Positions 17,065 to 24,147 of a stretch of DNA of 44,038 nt are shown here, one piece after another. Both the position numbers and the translations under genes were made by a program. Below the pieces are notes generated by a model. The model made no database searches and was not told the DNA's origin. It saw nothing but the letters and a program-made list of their open reading frames with translations. The stretch is from Verrucomicrobiota bacterium. Its GTDB lineage: Bacteria; Verrucomicrobiota; Verrucomicrobiia; Opitutales; Opitutaceae. The DNA lies in NCBI GenBank assembly GCA_025361935.1, contig JANYJB010000115.1, forward strand, positions 1 through 44,038. Direction: 5' to 3'. Each line of letters opens with the position of its first letter. Within the stretch, counting starts at the first letter, position 1.

Positions 17065-17955
17065 ATGAGCCTCACGCGGGCTTCAGCGATCATCGCCATC
17101 ATGAAGGGCGGACTGGGCAACCAGATGTTTATCTACGCTGCGGCCCGCGCCTTGGCGTTGCGCACTGGACGCCAGCTGTATCTTGACGTGAAACGCGGCT
17201 ACAAAGCGGACACCTACGGTCGCAGCTACCGGCTGGATCGATTTCTCATTACGGCCGAGTCCATGCCGGAGGACTGGCGGGTGGCGCCAACTTTGAAGCA
17301 TCCGCGTCATAAAGTGATCCGGGCGCTCAATAAATTGCTGCCGCGTAACCAGCGGGGGTATTTGGCGGAGCGGCATCACATGGATGCGCGTCAGTTGACC
17401 GTGTTGCAGCCGATGCGGGAGCGGGTGACGTTGCTAGGTTACTGGCAGGACGAGGCGTATTTTTACGACCAGGCCGACGGGATTCGCCGCGAACTCGCGC
17501 CGCCGGAGCCGGCGGATGCGCGCAACCGCGAACTCGGTCGGGAGATGGCGGCGGGCGAGGCGGTTTTCCTGCACGTGCGCCGAGTGCGTTACAACCTGAG
17601 GCTGGAGGCGGCTTATTATCAGGCGGCCATCGACGCGGTGCAGCGCGACGTCCGCAACCCGCGTTTTTATCTTTTTGGCGACGATCTGGAGTGGCCGCGC
17701 GCGACGTTGAATTTCGGTGATAGCGAGGTGCGTAGTGTTGATCACAATTCAGGAGACGAACTGGCGGATCTCTGGCTGATGACGCAGTGTCGGCACGCCA
17801 TCGTCGCGAATAGTTCGTTCAGTTGGTGGGGGGCGTGGCTGGGGCGGCCTGACGCGGGGCGCAAGGTATTCGGGCCGACGGAACCAGGTTGGCCGATCAA
17901 GCCCGCTTCAGGCTGGCGCCTGCTGTCCAATTCGCTTGAAAGGAGTGCTTCATGA
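17065..17955 (+). CDS. GT11-family (alpha-1,2-fucosyltransferase-like) glycosyltransferase
   Basis: A 296-residue protein of GT11, the family of alpha-1,2-fucosyltransferases that use GDP-fucose. It has the N-terminal GGLGNQMFIYAAARALA (residues ~15-31) and the C-terminal ANSSFSWWGAWLG (~248-260), both strong family marks. The third motif, normally HxRRxDY, reads HVRRVRYN at residues 170-177, so the signature Asp is absent. ATG at 17065 is preferred over an upstream in-frame TTG at 17020. It overlaps the following DUF268 gene by 4 bp. Sugar specificity and activity are inferences from family membership. Confidence 0.85.
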   Translation: MSLTRASAIIAIMKGGLGNQMFIYAAARALALRTGRQLYLDVKRGYKADTYGRSYRLDRFLITAESMPEDWRVAPTLKHPRHKVIRALNKLLPRNQRGYLAERHHMDARQLTVLQPMRERVTLLGYWQDEAYFYDQADGIRRELAPPEPADARNRELGREMAAGEAVFLHVRRVRYNLRLEAAYYQAAIDAVQRDVRNPRFYLFGDDLEWPRATLNFGDSEVRSVDHNSGDELADLWLMTQCRHAIVANSSFSWWGAWLGRPDAGRKVFGPTEPGWPIKPASGWRLLSNSLERSAS

Positions 17956-18713
17956 GTCCCCTGCGACCCCTTCGTAACGCTTTCAAACTGGCCGGCCGCT
18001 TACTGGTGCGCCCGCGGGATGTCAGCTGGTTCCTGAGCAGCTACCGTCAGTGGCAGCAATCGGCGTCGGCGGATTGGCGGGCCAACTTTGGCGATTTGAA
18101 GCCCTGTCTCGACGACCGCTACGATGCGGCGGGCTCGGCTAAGGGGCATTATTTTCTCCAGGACATCTGGGCGGCCCAGCGGGTTTTCAAGCATGCTGCG
18201 GCTGGGCATGTGGATGTGGGCAGCCGGGTGGACGGCTTTGTGGCGCACGTCGCCAGTTTTTGTCCGGTGAAGTATGTGGACATCCGCGCGATCGAGACGG
18301 CGGTGCCAAACCTCGTCGGCGTGCAGGGTAGCGTGTGCGCGCTGCCGTTTGTGGACCGTTCGCTGGAAAGCCTGAGCTGCCTGCATGTGATTGAGCACAT
18401 CGGTCTTGGTCGTTATGGCGATCCGATGGACCCGGACGGCTGGCTCAAGGGCCTCGGCGAATTGCAGCGCGTGCTCAAGCCGGGCGGGCAATTGTTGCTG
18501 GGAACGCCGTGCGGGCGTTCGCGCGTGGTGTTTCATGCGCACCGTGTGTTTTCGCCTAAGCAGATCATCGCGGCGATGCCCGAGCTGAAGCTGGAGGAGT
18601 TTTCGCTGATCAACGACGGTCTTTCGACCGCGTGGCGCGAGCAGGTGCCGCTGGAAAGCGCCGATACCCTGGAGTTTGGCTGCGGTCTGTTCCGCTTCAC
18701 CCGTCCGGCATGA
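17952..18713 (+). CDS. DUF268 family protein (methyltransferase-like fold)
   Basis: A 253-residue protein matching DUF268, a family found in polysaccharide clusters. It carries HVDVGSRVDGFVAHVASF, VKYVDIRAIE, SCLHVIEHIGLGRYGDPMDP, LKPGGQLLLGTP and FHAHRVFSP, a pattern that reads like a class I methyltransferase (glycine-rich loop, VDIRA acidic strand, LKPGG). No biochemical function is established for the family. An AGGAG ribosome site lies at 17941-17945, seven bases before ATG 17952. It overlaps GT11 upstream and GT10 downstream, each by 4 bp. Confidence 0.82.
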   Translation: MSPLRPLRNAFKLAGRLLVRPRDVSWFLSSYRQWQQSASADWRANFGDLKPCLDDRYDAAGSAKGHYFLQDIWAAQRVFKHAAAGHVDVGSRVDGFVAHVASFCPVKYVDIRAIETAVPNLVGVQGSVCALPFVDRSLESLSCLHVIEHIGLGRYGDPMDPDGWLKGLGELQRVLKPGGQLLLGTPCGRSRVVFHAHRVFSPKQIIAAMPELKLEEFSLINDGLSTAWREQVPLESADTLEFGCGLFRFTRPA

Positions 18714-19711
18714 GTCACGCGGTTTCCCCGAGCACCGATGCGACTCGCGAATTTCGGGTGCGCGTGACCATCGGCTTTGAGGTGGGCGGCCTGGAGTGGT
18801 TCACGCCGGGGCGGAGCATGAAGGTGGGGCGTTGCCGGTTCGAGGTGCATCCGCCGGAGGACACGCCCTGCGATTATTGGATCGTGTTCGGGAACGCGAA
18901 GCCGCGTGAAACCGCGTTGGTGGCGCCGGCCAACACGCTGTTCATCGCCGGGGAACCGCCGGCCAAGAAATGTTATCCGATGGCGTTTTACCGTCAGTTT
19001 GCGCACGTGGTGGACACGCATGCGGGTTCGCGGCATCCGGGGCTGGTGATCGATGCGCTGGGGCTGTTCTGGATGGTGGGGCTGAGTTGGAAAAAATACG
19101 GCTACGTGTTCGGCTACGATCACCTGAAGCAGCTGGCGGCGCCCGAAAAAATCAACCGCGTGTCGGTGGTCTGCTCGAACACCGCGAGCACGGTCGGGCA
19201 GCGGCGGCGTCTGGAATTTCTGCATGCGTTGAAGGCGCGGCTTGGCGACAAGCTCGTGCATTTTGGGAAAGGATTCACGCCGGTGGACGACAAGATGGAG
19301 GCGGTGGAACCTTACCGGTTTCATCTGGTGCTGGAGAACAGCCAGAGTCCGCATTACTGGACGGAGAAGCTCACCGACGCCTATCTCGGGTGGGCGTTTC
19401 CGCTTTATGTGGGGTGCAAGAATCTGGGGGATTACTTTTCAACCGAGTCATTCCGGGCGCTCGACATGGACGACGTGGACGGCGCGGTTGCGTTGATCGA
19501 GCGGATGCTCGCCGCGCCACGCAGTCCGGCGGAGGTCGAGGCGGTGCGGGTGGCACGCGAGCAGGTGCTGGACGTTTACAACCCCTTCGTGCGTTTTGCG
19601 CAGTGGGTGGAGCGCTTTCACCGCGAAGAACCGGCGGAACGGGTGACGATCCGTGCGGAGAAGGCGTTTCGTCCGCTTAGCGGCTGGCTTTATCGTCTGA
19701 AAAAGCGCTGA
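18710..19711 (+). CDS. GT10-family (alpha-1,3/4-fucosyltransferase-like) glycosyltransferase, copy 1
   Basis: A 333-residue GT-B enzyme of GT10. The C-terminal donor-binding region reads FHLVLENSQSPHYWTEKLTD, then AYLGWAFPLYVGCKNLGDYF, the classic GT10 motif (ENS...YxTEK...A...P.Y.G). The N-terminal half is divergent, with VVCSNTAS marking the linker. Known members transfer fucose from GDP-fucose to GlcNAc, as in Helicobacter Lewis antigens. ATG 18710 lies within ATGA, overlapping the DUF268 stop. It is the last gene of the plus-strand operon, converging on copy 3 of FkbM with a 25-bp gap. The sugar is inferred from family. Confidence 0.87.
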   Translation: MSHAVSPSTDATREFRVRVTIGFEVGGLEWFTPGRSMKVGRCRFEVHPPEDTPCDYWIVFGNAKPRETALVAPANTLFIAGEPPAKKCYPMAFYRQFAHVVDTHAGSRHPGLVIDALGLFWMVGLSWKKYGYVFGYDHLKQLAAPEKINRVSVVCSNTASTVGQRRRLEFLHALKARLGDKLVHFGKGFTPVDDKMEAVEPYRFHLVLENSQSPHYWTEKLTDAYLGWAFPLYVGCKNLGDYFSTESFRALDMDDVDGAVALIERMLAAPRSPAEVEAVRVAREQVLDVYNPFVRFAQWVERFHREEPAERVTIRAEKAFRPLSGWLYRLKKR

Positions 19712-19736
19712 GCGCGCTGGGATCGGACGCGGCCGC

Positions 19737-20537
19737 TCAGGCTTTGCTGCGGAAGGCGACGTAATTGACCGTGGTGAATTGTTCCTCGGTCTCTCGGTAA
19801 CGCCGGAGGGGATGGAAATAGCCGCTGGGGGTGATGCGGTAGAGGTCCATGCCCTGCGCCTTGAAGAAATTGTAGAAGTCGCGGAGGTAGCTGCGGGTGT
19901 CGATGTTGCAGCCGCCGAACTCGAAGGTGACCATGTCCACGCCTTGGCGGGCGAAGATCCCGGTGGCACCGCGCAGCACGTCGAGCTCGTGGCCCTCGAC
20001 GTCCATCTTGAGCCAGTTGATGCGGGTGATGCCGTGTTCGGTGCAATAGGCGTCGACGGTCGAGAGGGTGATGGATTCCTCGCGTTCGAAACTGATGTTG
20101 CGGAACGAGAGGTCGCGTTTGGTGAGCGAGGCGAGGCCGGAGTTCTCCTTGTCGTAGAAGAGGCGCGCGGTGCCGGGCTCGGCGGAAAGGCCGAAGTGGT
20201 TGAGGCGGACGTTGGCCTGCTTGGGAGCGTTTTTCGTGAGCGTTTGATAGGTCACCGCAGCGGGCTCGAAGGAGTGGATTTCGCGCAGGTGGTCGCCGAG
20301 GCGCGAGGCGGTGAAGTTGAGGAACTGGCCCTTGTTGGCACCCACGTCGAAGACGACGAGGTCGCGCCGGTTGTCGCGGATGAGTTTGCGGATGACGGAC
20401 GCCTCGCCGCTGTCCTCAACATCGGTGCCGGAGCCGATGCCCATGAGCCAGTGGCAGAGCTTCACCTGTTTGCGCAGGAGGTATTGGCCGGGACGGTTGC
20501 CGAAGGGGTATTTGAGAAGGTGGCGGAAAAAGGCCAT
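19737..20537 (-). CDS. FkbM-family methyltransferase (copy 3)
   Basis: A 266-residue class I methyltransferase. The SAM loop is VVFDVGANKGQFLNFTASRL near residue 61 with IHSFEPAAVTYQTL, and the FkbM hallmark is NWLKMDVEGHELDVLRGA, followed by VTFEFGGCNIDTRSYLRDF. It is the closest of the copies here to the canonical family. ATG 20537 follows the GT10 stop by 11 bp, making it the last gene of the minus-strand glycan operon. It probably methylates a sugar hydroxyl on the product; the acceptor is unknown. Confidence 0.9.
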   Translation of the reverse strand: MAFFRHLLKYPFGNRPGQYLLRKQVKLCHWLMGIGSGTDVEDSGEASVIRKLIRDNRRDLVVFDVGANKGQFLNFTASRLGDHLREIHSFEPAAVTYQTLTKNAPKQANVRLNHFGLSAEPGTARLFYDKENSGLASLTKRDLSFRNISFEREESITLSTVDAYCTEHGITRINWLKMDVEGHELDVLRGATGIFARQGVDMVTFEFGGCNIDTRSYLRDFYNFFKAQGMDLYRITPSGYFHPLRRYRETEEQFTTVNYVAFRSKA

Positions 20538-20548
20538 GGGAAAACTGT

Positions 20549-21598
20549 TTATGGGCGATGGGTTGCCAGACGGGCCAGCGTAATCCGCGCGCGCTCTGCG
20601 GCGAAGGCGAGGGTGTTACCGACGCTGGCGTGTCGCCAAGCGTGGCGGCTCTGAATGGTCTCGGGTGACGTTGAGTGGGGCGCAGGCAGGGCGGCCCTGT
20701 CTTCGATGAGGCGGGCGAGGCGGGGAAAGGTGCCGTGTTCTTCGAGGACACGGCGGCGGGCCTCGCGGATGAGGGAGAGCCGGCGTTCGTATTGGCCGGA
20801 GGAAACGGCGTCCTTGATGATGCGCACAGCACCGTCAAAATCGTGGATGTTGATCGGGATGACGCTGCCGGGGGGGAAGTAGTCGTCCACGTTGGGGCAG
20901 CCGTGATAAAACGGCAGGCAGAGTCCGAGAAACGAGTCGGAGAGTTTTTCGGTCCAGTGATGGGGTGCCACGTGGTTTTCGATGGCCACGTGATAACGGA
21001 AGGAATCGAGAGCCTCGTTTTTTTGTTTAATGGGGCGCACGCCGTGTCCGAAAATCTCCAGTTTGGGCATCACGGCCTTGAGTCGCTGGGTGAAGACGTA
21101 GCGTGCGCGGTGCAACGTGTGCCGCTGCTGCTTCGAGGAGCACACGGTGGAGATGAGGGCAGTTTTGTTGGAAGGCTCGCGGGCGGCGATGACATCGTGG
21201 TCGCCTTCGTAGAAGCGCACCAGGCCGGGTTGTTCGCGAATGGCTCCGGGGTGGTCAATGATACATGGCTCCTGGCTCGTAAGCACCCAGCCGAATTGGG
21301 CGAGAAAACCGCGGCCGTAGATTTTGATGCTGGAGGGTTCGCTGGTCAGCAGCACGGTGCGGGCACGGGGGCATGCGAGGACTTCCTCCGATTGGCTGAA
21401 GCGTTCGCCGCCGATGGAGGGAAGGTCGTCGTAAACCAGCAGCCAGTCGTAGTCACGGACGTTGCGGTCAAAAATAAAGCGACAACGACCGACGAGGGGA
21501 TTGCCTCCGGGCAGGTAGCATCTCCAGACCGAAGTGACGTCGGCCTCACTATTTTTAGTCAGGAATTTGACCCGGATTTCAGGGGATGAGGAGGGCAT
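20549..21598 (-). CDS. GT10-family glycosyltransferase, copy 2
   Basis: A 349-residue GT10 protein. The donor-site region reads FRYHVAIENHVAPHHWTEKL, then SDSFLGLCLPFYHGCPNVDDYF, the same motif order as copy 1 (IEN...WTEKL...P.Y.G). N-terminal features include LLVYDDLPSI, LLTSEPSSIKIYG and ALISTVCSSKQQRH. ATG 21598 is preferred; ATG 21652 is also in frame but would overlap the end of the GT25-like gene. Sequence identity to copy 1 is limited mainly to the C-terminal motif, so this is not a recent duplication. Fucose as donor is the family expectation, untested here. Confidence 0.86.
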   Translation of the reverse strand: MPSSSPEIRVKFLTKNSEADVTSVWRCYLPGGNPLVGRCRFIFDRNVRDYDWLLVYDDLPSIGGERFSQSEEVLACPRARTVLLTSEPSSIKIYGRGFLAQFGWVLTSQEPCIIDHPGAIREQPGLVRFYEGDHDVIAAREPSNKTALISTVCSSKQQRHTLHRARYVFTQRLKAVMPKLEIFGHGVRPIKQKNEALDSFRYHVAIENHVAPHHWTEKLSDSFLGLCLPFYHGCPNVDDYFPPGSVIPINIHDFDGAVRIIKDAVSSGQYERRLSLIREARRRVLEEHGTFPRLARLIEDRAALPAPHSTSPETIQSRHAWRHASVGNTLAFAAERARITLARLATHRP

Positions 21599-21608
21599 GT
21601 CGCAGGGA

Positions 21609-22472
21609 TTAAAAACCGCGCAGACGTTTGGCGCAGCTTCTGAACCAGTCATAAACCCCGCTCAGTCGAGAGCACAACGTGCGCAGTCCGCGAAGGAGAC
21701 CGAAGGCTACGGGACCAGGGGAACAGGAGGGGATGGTGACTTGGTGGCGGCCTGATTCCTGATAGTCGGTTTTCCGGCCGACGATATCGGAGAAGCCCGA
21801 GTCCTGCCGAACAAGGCAGGGAGACAGCGCAACAACGCGAAAGCGCCGGCCGAGGGTGCGCAAATACCAGCGGTCGACCGCCCGGTTGCGCGAGAGCCAG
21901 GACCAGATGGTGTCGGTGCGGGGAAGTCGTGAGAGGAGATCGGCGCGAACGCGTGGGTTGACCACGTAAGCGTGGGCGCAGTTGCAGCCGAAAACCTCGT
22001 GCAGGCTGTAACCGGCGGGAAGATCGGCCAGTTGGCGAGTGGGTCCGGCCGGGTCGGTGTAGCCGAGGTAGCAGATGTCCCATTCGCCGGAGTGGTCGCG
22101 CAGCCATTCGCCGAGCTTGGGCAGCACGGAGGCAGTTTCCGGAGTGAAAAAAATATCGTCCTCGAGGATCAGGATCGGCCGGTCGGATTGGCTGGCACCG
22201 AGTTCGAGCGCCCGCCGGTGGGCAAGGGTGCAACCGCCGCGGGCTGCCCAGGTTTTGTCGCGGGAGCGGCCGTGAAACCAAGGGCGCTGGCCGTAGCCGG
22301 GCAGTTCGCGGCCGAGCACGGCGGGGGAGCGCGTGATTTTATCCGCAGGGATGAGGCTGCTGACATCGTGCTGGATTTTCTCCCAGCGATCGGCGCGTTG
22401 GTCGAGGTTGATGACGTAAACCCCGGCGACCAGATCCCAAAACGGATGAGGACATGATGCCTGCGTGCTCAT
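21609..22472 (-). CDS. GT25-family (LPS biosynthesis) glycosyltransferase-like protein
   Basis: A 287-residue protein. It begins GVYVINLDQRADRWEKIQ, the start typical of GT25 enzymes, then GCTLAHRRALELG and RPILILEDDIFFTPETASVL, in which LEDD is the metal/donor-binding acidic motif. WDICYLGYT and NCAHAYVVNP follow. GT25 includes LPS beta-galactosyltransferases such as Lex2B/LgtB. ATG 22472 overlaps the upstream GT8-like stop by 4 bp; the frame remains open further upstream but the domain begins here. Donor probably UDP-galactose or similar by family; not proven. Confidence 0.85.
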   Translation of the reverse strand: MSTQASCPHPFWDLVAGVYVINLDQRADRWEKIQHDVSSLIPADKITRSPAVLGRELPGYGQRPWFHGRSRDKTWAARGGCTLAHRRALELGASQSDRPILILEDDIFFTPETASVLPKLGEWLRDHSGEWDICYLGYTDPAGPTRQLADLPAGYSLHEVFGCNCAHAYVVNPRVRADLLSRLPRTDTIWSWLSRNRAVDRWYLRTLGRRFRVVALSPCLVRQDSGFSDIVGRKTDYQESGRHQVTIPSCSPGPVAFGLLRGLRTLCSRLSGVYDWFRSCAKRLRGF

Positions 22473-23242
22473 TCCTTCCAGTGGTCGGCGATCCACGGCG
22501 CGGACTTCATGTGATGATGAATCTTGGCGCCGCGGAAGCCGCGGATGGCCTCGTCGGGATCGGGCCGGCCGTGAAACACGAGGATGCGGCAGCCTTTCGG
22601 AGGCTTCGGCGTGGCGAGCAGGTTGAAGGGGAAGCGGGGGCGGCAGTGGCGTTTGTAGCTGCGCGCCCATTCGTCGGGCCACCAGTGGACTTCCTTCATC
22701 GCATAGGTGAGGAAGGCCTGCTCGGTGTTGAAGACGGTGCGATCCTCGGCGCGGTGGATTTCGCGAAGGAATGTTTCGTAGATGTAATTCGAGGCACCCG
22801 CTTCGAAGCGGAAGATCGAGGAGTTGCCGACGTGGGGGCGCTGGCCGAGGAGTTCTTTGCGAGCCTTCACCCAGTTGTGGATGATGCAGTTTTTGCCGGG
22901 GTGATAATCGAAGAAGCAGCCGATGTCGTCCATGATGGCGACGTCGAGATCGAGGAAGAGCGTGGGGCCGGTCAGGCCGCCGAAGCCGTCCTGAGTGACC
23001 ATGAGTTTTACCAGAACATCGGGCCAGCCGCGCTTGAGTCCCGGGTCGGCGGGGAAGGGGATGATGCGAACTTCGGGGTCGAGGCCGGTCGCGTTTTCGG
23101 TGCAGCAGTGAAAGAGAAACGGGCGGCGCAAGTGGCGTTTCACCCCGGCGAGCAGAGTGTTTACATAGTGCGGTCCGTAGCGGGTGCCCCACTTGATGCA
23201 GAGTATGTTGACTGGCGAAGAAAAAGGCGAAGGGACTGGCAT
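22469..23242 (-). CDS. GT-A fold (GT8-like) glycosyltransferase
   Basis: A 257-residue protein. The N-terminal INILCIKWGTRYGPHYVNTL-like opening (residues ~12-30), a mid-protein TLFLDLDVAIMDDIGCFFDY carrying a DxD metal site, and HNWVKARKELL plus GNSSIFRF are typical of small GT-A glycosyltransferases related to GT8. ILVFHGRPDPDEAI near the end resembles the conserved HF.G..KPW region of such enzymes. A GAGG ribosome-like site lies about ten bases before ATG 23242. It is the third gene of the minus-strand operon and overlaps the GT25-like gene by 4 bp. The donor is unknown. Confidence 0.75.
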   Translation of the reverse strand: MPVPSPFSSPVNILCIKWGTRYGPHYVNTLLAGVKRHLRRPFLFHCCTENATGLDPEVRIIPFPADPGLKRGWPDVLVKLMVTQDGFGGLTGPTLFLDLDVAIMDDIGCFFDYHPGKNCIIHNWVKARKELLGQRPHVGNSSIFRFEAGASNYIYETFLREIHRAEDRTVFNTEQAFLTYAMKEVHWWPDEWARSYKRHCRPRFPFNLLATPKPPKGCRILVFHGRPDPDEAIRGFRGAKIHHHMKSAPWIADHWKE

Positions 23243-23251
23243 TTAAAAACC

Positions 23252-24115
23252 TCAGAGTGGACTTGGCTTGGCTGTAGACGCAAGCGGCAGAATGCCTGCT
23301 TCAATGAGCGCGGCGAGAGCCGCCGGCATCATATGCTGTGAGAGGTGATGACCGTCTATAAAACAGGCGGATGTCGGTCCGTCGACTGGTGCGGTCACGC
23401 CGGTTGAGCGAATGCCTGCAAGATTGCAGGCATCGGAGAGTCGCGCGCAATAGGCGCGGGTGATTTCATCCCGCAGGGCCTGCGGGCCGATGACGGGCAA
23501 CGCCTGGATGTCTTCAGGGTTTTCGGTGCCTTCCAAAACGGGTGTCAGCGAGGGCAACCAGACGGACGGGGTGTGGCCGGCCGCCTTCAGGCGTAGCGGG
23601 AGCCGCATGAAACGATCCACCGTTTCGTTGACGGCAGTTTCGACACTGCGTCCCGCGAGGACCGCCTTGGGGATGTGGCAGCGGCAGTCTATCTCGCCAA
23701 AAACAAGAAGGATGCGTGAGGTGGCGGGAATGTCGCGCGAGCGGAGCAGGGCGTCGATTTTTTCGCGGGCGCAGGTGGACGAGCCGCGTTCGTCGGCCTG
23801 CCATGCGGTGGCGGGTCCAACATGGAACACCTTGAAAACGGGCAGCAGCTCTGCGGTCGAGCTGACGTAGCGCGCACGAAAAAATCCCGTCCAGATGCGA
23901 CGGCCTTTGCGAAAGCGGATATTTTCGGTCCCGCCGAAAAAAATCGAATGGCTGTCTCCCACCACGTGGAGAACCGGCAGCGGCCTGCGCGGGACGAACC
24001 CGATGTGGCGCGCGAGCAAGGCGTGCCTGCGGGCATCCAGTCCCGGTGGATGCGGCAGGCTCGCGCCAAGCGCGCTTTCAAGAGAGTTGATCTCGGCCAG
24101 GGTGGCGGCGTCCAT
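23252..24115 (-). CDS. SGNH/GDSL-hydrolase-like protein
   Basis: A 287-residue protein with blocks in SGNH-hydrolase order: LHVVGDSHSIFF (Ser block, residues ~48-59), LLVFGEIDCRCHI (a G-E-x-D variant of the usual GxND block), and CFIDGHHLSQHM (Asp/His block near the C-terminus). There is no signal peptide. In glycan operons such proteins may add or remove acetyl or other ester groups on sugars; that is inference. ATG 24115; 32 bp after the MsbA-like stop and 9 bp before the GT8-like start. The atypical second block leaves catalysis uncertain. Confidence 0.7.
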   Translation of the reverse strand: MDAATLAEINSLESALGASLPHPPGLDARRHALLARHIGFVPRRPLPVLHVVGDSHSIFFGGTENIRFRKGRRIWTGFFRARYVSSTAELLPVFKVFHVGPATAWQADERGSSTCAREKIDALLRSRDIPATSRILLVFGEIDCRCHIPKAVLAGRSVETAVNETVDRFMRLPLRLKAAGHTPSVWLPSLTPVLEGTENPEDIQALPVIGPQALRDEITRAYCARLSDACNLAGIRSTGVTAPVDGPTSACFIDGHHLSQHMMPAALAALIEAGILPLASTAKPSPL

Positions 24116-24147
24116 GCAGCGGAAAGGCGGCGGTTGATGTGCCCGGC

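Noticed and set aside
19709-19739. TGAGCG...CGCTCA inverted repeat between the convergent GT10 and FkbM genes
   Set aside because: Only 6 bp, without a T-run, and partly produced by the two opposite stop codons.
22469-23192. Long N-terminal extension of the GT25-like frame upstream to 23192
   Set aside because: The extra region lies over the GT8-like gene in another frame, is Arg/Pro-rich without motifs, and the GT25 domain begins at the ATG at 22472.
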